From: Bacteroidales bacterium
GTDB taxonomy: Bacteria; Bacteroidota; Bacteroidia; Bacteroidales; Muribaculaceae
Assembly: GCA_014800685.1 (NCBI GenBank)
Contig: JAAVFQ010000021.1
Span: 1 to 64,000 of the forward strand
Direction: 5' to 3'
DNA length: 64,000 nt
Shown here: positions 7,789 to 16,483 of the stretch, piece after piece
Position numbering within the stretch: position 1 is the stretch's first letter
Layout of the letters: each line of letters starts with the position of its first letter
Made by a program: the position numbers and the translations under genes
The notes under the pieces: generated by a model
What the model was told of the DNA's origin: nothing
Database searches by the model: none
The model's input: only the letters and a program-made list of their open reading frames with translations

Positions 7789-8700
7789 TTAGCAGTCCAC
7801 ACCGCCAAAGCTACCGCCATATTCGTTTTCGCTTGGGGGCTGCTGTGTCGGTTGCTGTGCTGTGCTGGCTGCACCTGTAGCCGTTTCAACGGTTTCAAAT
7901 TCGGTTTCCCAGCGCGATTGATTTATCCACGTTTGCAAATGCGCCCACTGTGGTACAAATTGCCCAGCTGCCTGCATTTTTTCGCGCCACGCAATTTCGC
8001 GCTCCAGTGCTGGCATTAGTGTGGGGATTATTTCGCGCCAGTTGTCGTTTTTCTTTTTGAAATTGTCCAGCTCAACCTTTAATCCGCGCTTTGTGCCTTT
8101 GTAGGCTTTGCGGAACAAATCAAACTGGGCTTCAAGCTCGGCTGTACCTGCCTGCGAGCTTGGCTCGCTTACCTGTTTATCCTTTCTTTTTTTATTTTTT
8201 TCTTTAATATTATTATTCTTTATTTCTTTATTTATTTGATTGTCCACATTTTGCTCCACATCTAATGTGGGGCTGGGTGTGGTGCAAGCCTGCATTTTAC
8301 CTGTTTTGTCGTTCTGCTCCACATCTTGCTCCACATTTTGTTCCACATCTTGCTCCACATTAGATGTGGTGTGAGTATGGTTAAAAGTCTGATATTTACT
8401 ATATTTGCAGATATAAATATCAAGCCCTTTATTAGTGGATTTTATGGTAATTTCGCCTGTGCTTTGCAGCTTTTTTATACGGTCGGTAACAGTGTTTATG
8501 TGCATACCTGTTTCCTGTGCCAGCATTGCATAACTGGTGTGAAGCTCGCCTACACGCTGCACCTTGCCGCGAAATTTGTAATTGGGCAGATAGTTCGCCA
8601 TGCACAGCAGGTGTATGAACAGGCTTAAGGTGTAGGGGTCGTTATGCCACTCCCACAGCCTTATTTGCCTATGTAGTTTCAAATAGCCTTCGTCTATCAT
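7789..8700 (-). CDS. Phage replication initiator / DnaD-like winged-helix protein
   Basis: YLKLHRQIRLWEWHNDPYTLSLFIHLL...HINTVTDRIKKLQSTGEI; C-terminal QWAHLQTWINQSRWE; VEQ repeats encode the iterons. Confidence 0.75.
   Translation of the reverse strand: MIDEGYLKLHRQIRLWEWHNDPYTLSLFIHLLCMANYLPNYKFRGKVQRVGELHTSYAMLAQETGMHINTVTDRIKKLQSTGEITIKSTNKGLDIYICKYSKYQTFNHTHTTSNVEQDVEQNVEQDVEQNDKTGKMQACTTPSPTLDVEQNVDNQINKEIKNNNIKEKNKKRKDKQVSEPSSQAGTAELEAQFDLFRKAYKGTKRGLKVELDNFKKKNDNWREIIPTLMPALEREIAWREKMQAAGQFVPQWAHLQTWINQSRWETEFETVETATGAASTAQQPTQQPPSENEYGGSFGGVDC
8180..8370. promoter_or_regulatory. Putative replication origin: iteron array plus AT-rich unwinding region inside the initiator gene
   Basis: Repeated TGCTCCACATYT units (8314-8360), an inverted pair of palindromes CCACATCTAATGTGG (8256-8270) and CCACATTAGATGTGG (8355-8369), flanked by an A/T-only-like tract at about 8181-8240. 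Confidence 0.6.
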
Positions 8701-8766
8701 CGCTCTGCTGGTGTTAAGCCACCCTGCCAGCATTGCTGCCAGCAGGGGGCGTGTTTATAAGTCGGG

Positions 8767-9054
8767 TTATACCACCGCCAGTTTTGCCGTTTCGGTTACA
8801 AAATCCTTTGCAGGCTTAAAGCTGGGTTTCATGTGTGCTGCCACACGCACGCTTTCGCCAGTGCCGATGTTACGCGCCACGCGAGCTTTGCAGGCTTTGG
8901 GCTTAAATGTGCCAAAGCCACGTAAGGTTACTTCTTCGCCACGCTCCACAGCTTCGCGGATTTGGCACATTGTTGCGTTGATTGTCTGCTCAACGTTGGC
9001 AGTTGTGCCGCCAGTCATTTCTGCGACTGCCTGCACCAGTTCTTGCTTTGTCAT
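8767..9054 (-). CDS. HU family DNA-binding protein
   Basis: MTKQELVQAVAEMTGGTTANVEQTINA...VTLRGFGTFKPKACKARVARNIGTGESV. Confidence 0.92.
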   Translation of the reverse strand: MTKQELVQAVAEMTGGTTANVEQTINATMCQIREAVERGEEVTLRGFGTFKPKACKARVARNIGTGESVRVAAHMKPSFKPAKDFVTETAKLAVV

Positions 9055-9488
9055 TTTTCGTTATCGTTTTGGGGTTCGTATTTAATGTATTCCAGTATCG
9101 GGGTCTGCTTTATGCACACGGCTTCATAGTCAGCCATTGTGCCTTTCATATTGTCTGCCACAGCCTGCATTGCTTCGGTAAGGGTGTCAGCCTGCACCAG
9201 CATACGATTTTTCGTGCGCTTTTCAGCACCGCTACGCTCGTCCAGCGTTATAAATTCCAGCTGGGCTTCAAACCAGTAGTCGCCCTTGTCGTTGCCCCAT
9301 ACCTCGGCATACTTTACGCGCTTTATGTCGGTTACGGTAAACTCACCGCTTATGTATGGCTTCACGTATTCGGTAGTGCGTGCTTCGGCTTCGGTAAAAC
9401 TCAATGCGTCCACCACGTACACATCGGTCGTTGGCTTGACACAGCCGTTTTCCTGTATTTTGTCGTACTTTACTTTTACTTGGTACAT
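9051..9488 (-). CDS. DUF4494-like protein
   Basis: MYQVKVKYDKIQENGCVKPTTDVYVVDALSFTEAEAR; internal ATG at 9488; 4-bp overlap with HU gene. Confidence 0.7.
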   Translation of the reverse strand: MYQVKVKYDKIQENGCVKPTTDVYVVDALSFTEAEARTTEYVKPYISGEFTVTDIKRVKYAEVWGNDKGDYWFEAQLEFITLDERSGAEKRTKNRMLVQADTLTEAMQAVADNMKGTMADYEAVCIKQTPILEYIKYEPQNDNEK

Positions 9489-9490
9489 TG

Positions 9491-9994
9491 TCAGTCCATT
9501 TTTGGGGTTATACCATAGCACTGGCAGCAAAGCTCAAAGAACTTTTCGCCCACAAAAGCAGCCTTTTCATCGCTGTTAAGGCACAGGGGGAAACCACAAT
9601 ACGCAACCGTAATCGCACCGCGATTATTCGTAATCGCACAGCGGACACCCGCATACTCCGCATAATTCGCAACAGCAGCAGCGAGCAGCTGGTGTATGCC
9701 TTTACGCTTACATTCAGCTTCGCCCATTTCGTCCATTTCCTGCTTGCTATAAAGCACAAATACAGGATAGTAGCCCCAGCCGTCCTTGTCGTACCAGCCC
9801 TTATTTTCGTTAATGGCTTCGCAAATTACAAGCAGCTGCTGCACAGCGTTAGCCATACGCATATACTGGGGGCGGTCGCCAACCTCCTTAAATTCTCTTG
9901 GCTTAATACCCAGCACCTCACAGGCTTTTTCGTAGCTGGTTATTTCGCGCCAGTCAAACGCGAATATTTCTTTGCCGTGCAGCTTTTCAAGCAC
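9491..9994 (-). CDS. Hypothetical protein (GTG start or longer N-terminus)
   Basis: Operon context; frame stays open upstream (KLTVNKSDLLAAYRAGNADQKA). Confidence 0.6.
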   Translation of the reverse strand: MLEKLHGKEIFAFDWREITSYEKACEVLGIKPREFKEVGDRPQYMRMANAVQQLLVICEAINENKGWYDKDGWGYYPVFVLYSKQEMDEMGEAECKRKGIHQLLAAAVANYAEYAGVRCAITNNRGAITVAYCGFPLCLNSDEKAAFVGEKFFELCCQCYGITPKMD

Positions 9995-10095
9995 AGCCTT
10001 TTGGTCTGCATTGCCAGCGCGATATGCTGCCAGCAGGTCACTTTTGTTTACTGTTAATTTTTTCCATTTGTATAATATTTGTTGTTAGTTAAATC

Positions 10096-10230
10096 TTATA
10101 ATGCTATCTGCATAAGGCGTATTTTGTTAGCCACCCTTAAGCTCTTGTGCTGTTGTGGCTGTAGTGCCGTTATTTGGGCTTGCAGTGCTTCCTCAATAAC
10201 TTTGGCATTGGCTTCCGTTATACGCCTCAT
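10096..10230 (-). CDS. Small hypothetical protein (44 aa)
   Basis: MRRITEANAKVIEEALQAQITALQPQQHKSLRVANKIRLMQIAL*; ATGA overlap with the MBL gene; missing from the ORF track. Confidence 0.5.
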   Translation of the reverse strand: MRRITEANAKVIEEALQAQITALQPQQHKSLRVANKIRLMQIAL

Positions 10231-10958
10231 AACACACTTGCATTTAGCTGTAGCACCATACCTGCTTTCGCGGCATATACTGGCTTGCCTATGGCTTCGC
10301 GCACCTGCTGTACAAATTGGGCTTCATTGCTGTTGCCGTCAGAAAGGTGTATAAGCACCACCTTGTGCAGGGCTGAACGGTCGCTGGCAAGCAAATAACT
10401 TATGGTGTTGGATAACTCAAAATGGCTGGTTAAAAGCCTGTCGCGCATACCGCCCGACACTCTGCCAGCCGCTATGTTGGCTTCCAGTATTTCATCGCTG
10501 TAATTAGCTTCCAGCAGGTAGTGATTTACACCCTTAAACCTATACTGGCAGGCGAAAGTGTCCGTAATAAACACCACCTTTCCACACTCGCTGTGCTGTA
10601 TCACATAGCCTACACAGGGAACATCGTGCTGTACTGCAAAAGGCGTTACCACAAAGCCGCCCAGCTTGTAGGCGTTACCCAGTGTTATAGCCGTTGCGTT
10701 TCGGGTAATTCCTTTTGCTTCCAGTACGTCTGCCAGTGCCAGCACGCGAATACCGCTGTCGGCATACTCCTTTGCATAGCGCGAATGGTCGTTATGGCTG
10801 TGGGTTACAATGCAGCCACGCACCTTTTGCAGGTCAAAGCCCAGTGCTTTTTTTGTTTCTATAAGTTTTGTGCCTGCTTCAATGCACAGGGCTTCATTTG
10901 TGCCGTTAAGCACATAGCCGTTACCCTTGCTGCTGCTTCCTATTACCACCAGTTCCAT
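10227..10958 (-). CDS. MBL-fold metallo-hydrolase
   Basis: VTHSHNDHSRYAKEY (HxHxDH), VFITDT, LLEANYSD. Confidence 0.85.
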   Translation of the reverse strand: MELVVIGSSSKGNGYVLNGTNEALCIEAGTKLIETKKALGFDLQKVRGCIVTHSHNDHSRYAKEYADSGIRVLALADVLEAKGITRNATAITLGNAYKLGGFVVTPFAVQHDVPCVGYVIQHSECGKVVFITDTFACQYRFKGVNHYLLEANYSDEILEANIAAGRVSGGMRDRLLTSHFELSNTISYLLASDRSALHKVVLIHLSDGNSNEAQFVQQVREAIGKPVYAAKAGMVLQLNASVL

Positions 10959-10970
10959 TGCGCTACAGGT

Positions 10971-11954
10971 TTAGAGTGGGCATTTACGACCAGTACCGCT
11001 GCCAGCAGGTGTATGTTCGGCAAACAGGTTTCCTGCGTTAGATGCTTCGGGCTGCTGTGCCACTGGCTCAACTACAGTAGCTTCGGGCTGCAATACCTCG
11101 CCTGTTTCCGCGTCCACAATGGTTGCGCTTTCGGTCATATCTTCGTAATCCACCGTTTCGGGTTGCTTGGGCTGCTGTGCCGCGTTACGCTGCATAGCTG
11201 CTGTGTCGGGTTCGTCTGCATCCTCAACGGCTGCGCCCAGTGCAATTTTGCAGGCTCGGCTTATTGCCGTTTTCTTGCACATTTGGTCGGTAAAGTTGGT
11301 GTGCGCACCGCTGTTGCCTTTGGCTGCACCCTGCTGCCAGCTTTTGCGTACCTGCTCCATAGTCATTACCTCAATCCAGCGGTCATCGTTTTTGGTTACG
11401 ACTACTGCATACACGCCCAGTATGTTTTGCAGGTTGATGTTTTCCAGCTTGGTTTCGTGCTTTACAAGCTGGTAGCGACCCAGTTCATCAACTGTGTACT
11501 CAAAAACATCGCCCTTGTAAACCACCTGCGCGTTTACATCCTTTAGCTCGGTGTCGCGCTTGGCACGCATTAGCTTGCCCCTGTAGTCCTCCCAAAATGT
11601 CAGCTGGTCGCCAGCGACAATAAAGTAGCACTGCTTTTTGGCTACTGACAAGCCTTTGATTACCATTTCCAGCAGGGCGTTGCAAATGCTGTGCTGGGTG
11701 CATACCTCCAGTGCAGGGCGACCGTTACGGTCTTTTACGGTTTGCAGGTTGAGCCACGCCATTTTAAGAGCATTGCCAGCTGTATAGCCGCTTGGCAGTA
11801 CCAGCTCGCCTGCCTGCTCCAGTTCCGTTACTCGCGCCAAAACATTGTCGCCTATGTTCTTTTGCAGCGCAACCATTGCCGTTGTCTGCTGGGCTGCTGG
11901 CTTTTGAGCCGCGCCCTGTGCCTGCTGTACAGGCTGCTGTGTTGTTGTTCCCAT
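10971..11954 (-). CDS. recT: RecT family recombinase
   Basis: NALLEMVIKGLSVAKKQCYFIVAGDQLTFWEDYRGKLMRAKRD...KKTAISRACKIALG. Confidence 0.85.
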   Translation of the reverse strand: MGTTTQQPVQQAQGAAQKPAAQQTTAMVALQKNIGDNVLARVTELEQAGELVLPSGYTAGNALKMAWLNLQTVKDRNGRPALEVCTQHSICNALLEMVIKGLSVAKKQCYFIVAGDQLTFWEDYRGKLMRAKRDTELKDVNAQVVYKGDVFEYTVDELGRYQLVKHETKLENINLQNILGVYAVVVTKNDDRWIEVMTMEQVRKSWQQGAAKGNSGAHTNFTDQMCKKTAISRACKIALGAAVEDADEPDTAAMQRNAAQQPKQPETVDYEDMTESATIVDAETGEVLQPEATVVEPVAQQPEASNAGNLFAEHTPAGSGTGRKCPL

Positions 11955-11982
11955 ATTGCTTTTTGTGGGGTTAAAAATGTTA

Positions 11983-14034
11983 TTATTCGGGTATTACCTG
12001 TAATTCGTTGTCTGTGCTAACAATAAGGTCAATGCGCTGGCTGTGCATAGGAAGCACCTCGTTTATGCTTTCTGCGTTGTCAATAAAGCACGGTGCATAA
12101 ATACCCCTGTGTCGGCATATAGCATTGATAATGTCAAGCCCAGCGTTAATTCGGTCGGCATTGTTAAGGTCGCTGTATGGTACGCCAGCCACCGTGCATT
12201 CGCACATAGGTTTCAGTGCGCCATTTATACGGTGGTCAAACATCGTAAAGGTTACGAAGCTAAACAGGGCATTTACTTTGGTTTCCAGTTCCTCAATGGT
12301 AAACTGTAGCAGCTGCTCGGCTGCAAAATCCTGCCCCTCCAGCTGGGTGAGCTGTATGTTAAGCTGCTGTTCCTGCTGCTCCAGCTCATTTATACGCTTT
12401 TGCTTTTTGGTTATGGTTTGCCCCACCTGTTGCAGCGCATTAAGTTTGTTGAGCTTTTCCTGTAGCTGCTGCTGGTCTGCCTGCAAGCTCTGCACGGCTT
12501 CCTGTGTATTATTTTCGCCAGCCTGTAAGGGCATACTATCCAGCTGTGCCTGTAGGCTGGGGATTGTTTCGTTTTTGAGTTGCTGGTAGGCTTTATCCTC
12601 TGCAAGTCTGCTTTCCACCGACTGCACGCCACTTAAGTAATCACGGAAACCGCTTACAGCAGCTTTGGCTTCCTTAAGTTTGGGCATATCCTGTTCCAGC
12701 TGCGACACTGCCTGCTGTGCCTGTACCAGCTGGCTATTGAGCTGTGTTTCACGCTGCTTTAGCTGCTGGGCTTCGCGTTCCATACTGTCCAGCTTGCGTG
12801 CTTTGTCGGCATTAAAGTTGGCTTCCAGCTTTGCTTTAAGCGCGTCCACATCTTCGGCTTCCAGCTGTCGCTTGCAGGTAGGACAAATAAACTGGTCGGG
12901 GTCAAACACAATGCTGCTTTCGTCCAGTTCCACCCACCGTGCCTTAAATGCTTCCTTTTCAGCCGCCAGCTGTTGCAGCTGGGCTTGTACGTTCTGCACG
13001 GTGCTGTTATTACGTGCCAGCGAATTTTCAGCATTTGTTAATGCTGTGCTGGCTGCTTCGTAGGCTCGCTGCTGCTCGTTTGCCAGCTGGCGAGCCTTGA
13101 TGTTGGCTTCATTGTATGCCTGCTGGTGTGCCATTCGCATACGCTCCAGCTCGTCCTGCTGTTTGGCTATCTGCTCGCGTACCTGTTTGCGTGCCGCCTG
13201 CTGTTTCGCCAGCTCCGCTTCCTGTGCCTTGCTGTGGTCGGCTATGGTTTCGGCTATAGCTTCGGCAATGCGCTTAAAGGCAGCTTCGGTAGCCTTGATG
13301 TCGCCCTCAACCTTTGCCCAGTCCACAGGCTCGGCTGGCGTAAGGCTGGCAATATCGTTTTGCTGCTCGCTTATGCGCACTGGTATGCGCTCCAGTTCGG
13401 CTTTTATTTCTTTCATTTGGTAGCTTAAGTGCTGGCGGAATTTTTCAATGTCCTGCTCGCCCATGATTTGCAGCAGGGCTTCAAATTCGCGTTTACCTTT
13501 GGCTACGCTGGCAGGGCTTACTTCGCCCACCATTTCCGTAAGTATGCTGCGCTGCTGGTCTGCTTTAAGCCCGACAAAGTAAGTGGGGCTGGTTATTGCC
13601 ATAAACAGGCTTTCGCTGCACAGGCTGTTAATGTAGTCCGTAAAGTCGCGCTGGGTGTACAGCTGTCCGTTTATGGTGTATGTGGTTGTGTGTCCAGTAA
13701 GCACCTTTTGAGCCACGCCACGAGGTTTTGTCCATTTTTCGGTGTATGTACGTGTAATGGCTGTTTCGTTGCCGTCCACCATAAGCACAGCTGTTACGCT
13801 ATGCTCCAGTTCGGGTATTACATTGCCGTCCTTATCCTTGCACTTAATGCCAAAGTCGGCTTTACCCTCCGTGTTTTTGCCGAATAAGCACCAGCGGAAT
13901 GCATCGGCAATGGTTGTTTTCCCTTTACGGTTTCTGCCGTAAATCTTTGTTACAGTGGGGCTGAAATCCACTACAAGCTCGCCCAGTACGCCCTTAAAAT
14001 TGCGTATGATTAGCTGTTTGAGTATTATTTCCAT
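11983..14034 (-). CDS. SbcC/Rad50-like SMC-family ATPase with Zn-hook
   Basis: IRNFKG...KIYGRNRKGKTTIADAFRWCLFG (Walker A), coiled coils around FICPTCKRQLEAED, C-terminal PCFIDNAESIN. Confidence 0.82.
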   Translation of the reverse strand: MEIILKQLIIRNFKGVLGELVVDFSPTVTKIYGRNRKGKTTIADAFRWCLFGKNTEGKADFGIKCKDKDGNVIPELEHSVTAVLMVDGNETAITRTYTEKWTKPRGVAQKVLTGHTTTYTINGQLYTQRDFTDYINSLCSESLFMAITSPTYFVGLKADQQRSILTEMVGEVSPASVAKGKREFEALLQIMGEQDIEKFRQHLSYQMKEIKAELERIPVRISEQQNDIASLTPAEPVDWAKVEGDIKATEAAFKRIAEAIAETIADHSKAQEAELAKQQAARKQVREQIAKQQDELERMRMAHQQAYNEANIKARQLANEQQRAYEAASTALTNAENSLARNNSTVQNVQAQLQQLAAEKEAFKARWVELDESSIVFDPDQFICPTCKRQLEAEDVDALKAKLEANFNADKARKLDSMEREAQQLKQRETQLNSQLVQAQQAVSQLEQDMPKLKEAKAAVSGFRDYLSGVQSVESRLAEDKAYQQLKNETIPSLQAQLDSMPLQAGENNTQEAVQSLQADQQQLQEKLNKLNALQQVGQTITKKQKRINELEQQEQQLNIQLTQLEGQDFAAEQLLQFTIEELETKVNALFSFVTFTMFDHRINGALKPMCECTVAGVPYSDLNNADRINAGLDIINAICRHRGIYAPCFIDNAESINEVLPMHSQRIDLIVSTDNELQVIPE

Positions 14035-14039
14035 ATTGC

Positions 14040-14372
14040 TTATAAGTTTGTGTCCTTAAAGATGTCGTTACGCACTGCATCTTCTGCCAGCAATACCTGT
14101 AGCAGCTGTGCCTTGCTGTAGTAAAGTGGGCTGTTTTGGTGGTGTCCTTTTCGCACTGGGATTACTGCTCCCTCGCGCACCTGTTTTTCCAACCACGCTT
14201 CGCCGTGTTCCCACCTGCCGCCAAATCGCGTATCGTGTGCCTTAAGGAAAGCATACGCTTTTCGCTGGCTTAACAGGTCGCTGGCAGGTTCAAGCATTGC
14301 AAAAGCCTGTGCTGCGCCACACTGCGCCACGCCCTCTAAAAATGTGCGTATTTTGTAAGTTTCGTTTTCCAT
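14040..14372 (-). CDS. Hypothetical protein, possible DNA-binding
   Basis: Operon context; ATG at 14372. Confidence 0.5.
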   Translation of the reverse strand: MENETYKIRTFLEGVAQCGAAQAFAMLEPASDLLSQRKAYAFLKAHDTRFGGRWEHGEAWLEKQVREGAVIPVRKGHHQNSPLYYSKAQLLQVLLAEDAVRNDIFKDTNL

Positions 14373-14385
14373 ACGGTTAATGTTG

Positions 14386-14715
14386 TTACCACGCAAATAC
14401 TGATGTATATGTCATAATGGCAAACAGTACAGCCAAAAGCGCGAATAATGCAGCTACTGCGTACCACTGGCGTTTAATCCAGCTTGCACGTTGCAACTGG
14501 TAGGCGTATTCTTCCACGCCCAGCAGCAGTGCTTCATATTCCCTTACTGGCATATTGTAGTAGGCGTTAATGATGTGTCCGTCAATAAGCACCAGTATTT
14601 CGCCATTTTTGATGTTGGATTTTACCTCCACGCGGTCAGTAAAAGTGTGGTGCATAATGTTGTTTGCTGTGTCAAACTGGGTGTCCCAGCTGTATATCGG
14701 TTGCTTTGTCACCAT
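14386..14715 (-). CDS. Small membrane protein
   Basis: C-terminal hydrophobic helix WYAVAALFALLAVLFAIMTYTSVFAW; ATG at 14715 in the AAGCAATATG context. Confidence 0.5.
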   Translation of the reverse strand: MVTKQPIYSWDTQFDTANNIMHHTFTDRVEVKSNIKNGEILVLIDGHIINAYYNMPVREYEALLLGVEEYAYQLQRASWIKRQWYAVAALFALLAVLFAIMTYTSVFAW

Positions 14716-14728
14716 ATTGCTTAATATT

Positions 14729-15286
14729 TTACTTGTTGCCAAATAGGTTATTTACTGCTGCATAGCGGTTAAATTCTGCCATACTGTGTACACCCAGCTT
14801 GCGGAAGCTGGCTTTACGGTGGTTTGCTACAGTGTTTATGCTTATGTACAGGCGTTCTGCTATTTGTTCATCGCTTACACCGTCATAGCACAGGCGCATT
14901 ATTTCCAGCTGGCGTTCACTTAATTTGCTGTCAAACTGTGGCTGGCACAGTATTTTGTCGTATTTGCATTCCCCACGCAAAGGACAGCTGACAAACTCAA
15001 AGTGAAAATTACCGTTGCCGTCCACATCAATTTCGTTGTCATATACACCGAAATTGCATTTAATGAACCTGCGCACAGCCAAATAATCCCTGTAGCTTTT
15101 ATTGGGTAATGTTTTGCTGTACTGTTCCATAAGGGCTTCATACGCCTGTGGGTAATACTCGCGTATTGCGCTTAATATTGCCTGTATAAAGTCGTAATCG
15201 GTTTCCTTAAGCTGGCGTTCAGCTTCGCCTATTACACGCAATGTAACTTCGCCCTCGGGGGTGGTGTAAAATTCTATTGGTCGCAT
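14729..15286 (-). CDS. LuxR-type helix-turn-helix regulator
   Basis: LSERQLEIMRLCYDGVSDEQIAERLYISINTVANHRKASFRKLGVHSMAE. Confidence 0.85.
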   Translation of the reverse strand: MRPIEFYTTPEGEVTLRVIGEAERQLKETDYDFIQAILSAIREYYPQAYEALMEQYSKTLPNKSYRDYLAVRRFIKCNFGVYDNEIDVDGNGNFHFEFVSCPLRGECKYDKILCQPQFDSKLSERQLEIMRLCYDGVSDEQIAERLYISINTVANHRKASFRKLGVHSMAEFNRYAAVNNLFGNK

Positions 15287-15543
15287 AATGGTGTGGGGAA
15301 TAACTGTTCTTCACTGTAGCCCAGTCGCTCGGCTATTAGCTTGCGTTTCAGTGCATCGGGTCGCTGTGTACCCTGTATCCACATTCGCACGGTTTGCTGG
15401 CTGCACATACATAGCTGGGCTATTTCTTCCACAAAAGCCTGCTTGGGGGCTTTGGGTGGTTCGGGTAATGCTCTGTACACATCGCCAAAGGTCGGGCAAT
15501 AGTCCGTACAGGTCATTTTTTCAACTTTTTTGCTGTTTGCCAT
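15274..15543 (-). CDS. Cro/XRE-like HTH protein
   Basis: VEEIAQLCMCSQQTVRMWIQGTQRPDALKRKLIAERLG. Confidence 0.65.
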   Translation of the reverse strand: MANSKKVEKMTCTDYCPTFGDVYRALPEPPKAPKQAFVEEIAQLCMCSQQTVRMWIQGTQRPDALKRKLIAERLGYSEEQLFPTPLCDQ

Positions 15544-15618
15544 ACTGTTTTTGATTTATTTGATGTATCTTTGCAGTGTTATAAGCTGTGAACGGGGCGT
15601 TATCAACTATTAACGCTG

Positions 15619-15650
15619 CAAATCTACAGCAAATTTTGATAAGTACCAAA
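15619..15650 (-). promoter_or_regulatory. Bacteroidetes-type promoter for the leftward early operon
   Basis: Minus strand TTTG (15650-15647) - 20 bp - TAGATTTG (15626-15619), matching the TTTG-N19/21-TAnnTTTG consensus. Confidence 0.6.
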
Positions 15651-15725
15651 TATTTTATCACAATTTTTTGTGTATAGTATCGCCAAAAACGATGTAATAA
15701 ACCATAAAATAACGCATAACACTCT

Positions 15726-16247
15726 ATGAATGAGCTGGATAAAATGCGCATCGCGCTAAAAAAATTTTTTGCTGACAAAAACCTGTCGCAAACCAAAATT
15801 GCCGAAATTGTAGGCACATCACAGCAAACAGTCAGTGGGCTGTTGTCAAACCGTAATTTTGGCAAACGTACTGCACAAAAGTGGAGTGAGGCGTTTGGAC
15901 TTAACCCTGCATGGCTTATTACAGGAGAGGGCGAAATGCTGTTAGCCGACAAGGAGCGCAAAGCAACAGCTGCCGAAATTGAGCCAGTAACACAGCTGCC
16001 ACACACACCTATTACATCAAAAACGATTGTAGAGTTAGGCGTAAATGCTGTGGCTACGCAAATACTGGAACTGGTGCAGAATGGCGAGCTATATACGAAA
16101 AAGCAAGTGGCAAAGTTGGAGGATAAAATCAGCCAGCAGGAAAAAATAATTAACGAACTTAACCGCGAAATCGGCTCACTACGCGCACAGCTTAACCAGT
16201 GTAATGTTACTGCACCTGCCGAACAGTCAAAACATACCGAACAATGA
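15726..16247 (+). CDS. Phage CI-like XRE repressor
   Basis: FFADKNLSQTKIAEIVGTSQQTVSGLLSNRNFGKRTAQKWSEAFGLNPAWLITGEGEML; divergent from the early operon. Confidence 0.82.
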   Translation: MNELDKMRIALKKFFADKNLSQTKIAEIVGTSQQTVSGLLSNRNFGKRTAQKWSEAFGLNPAWLITGEGEMLLADKERKATAAEIEPVTQLPHTPITSKTIVELGVNAVATQILELVQNGELYTKKQVAKLEDKISQQEKIINELNREIGSLRAQLNQCNVTAPAEQSKHTEQ

Positions 16248-16483
16248 ATGCAATATATACAAAAGCAATAGAAGCCCTGCTGGGGGTTATTAAGCAGCAG
16301 GCACAAAAAATGCCTGTAACAGGCGAAAACCTGCAACAGGCATTACTTGATGTTGAAATAGCTTTAGACCGTGCCAGCACGGAAGCTGCACCAGCTGGCA
16401 GGATAGCAGAGCTGCTGAACCTGCGAGGACAATTATTGTCGGTTGAAAAACTTACCTATTATGCCCAGCCCTGCCAGTATTGA
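16244..16483 (+). CDS. Hypothetical protein
   Basis: 79 aa; ATGA overlap with the repressor. Confidence 0.5.
   Translation: MNAIYTKAIEALLGVIKQQAQKMPVTGENLQQALLDVEIALDRASTEAAPAGRIAELLNLRGQLLSVEKLTYYAQPCQY

Noticed and set aside
8241-8370. Possible CRISPR array
   Set aside because: Repeats of about 12 bp are contiguous with no unique spacers and lie in a coding frame; iterons fit better.
12125-13423. Plus-strand Ser/Cys-rich ORFs opposite the SbcC-like gene
   Set aside because: Antisense shadows of a Gln/Leu/Ala-rich coiled coil.
15521-16336. 271-aa minus-strand ORF overlapping the repressor
   Set aside because: Antisense to a convincing XRE repressor; Cys/Ser-rich low-quality translation.
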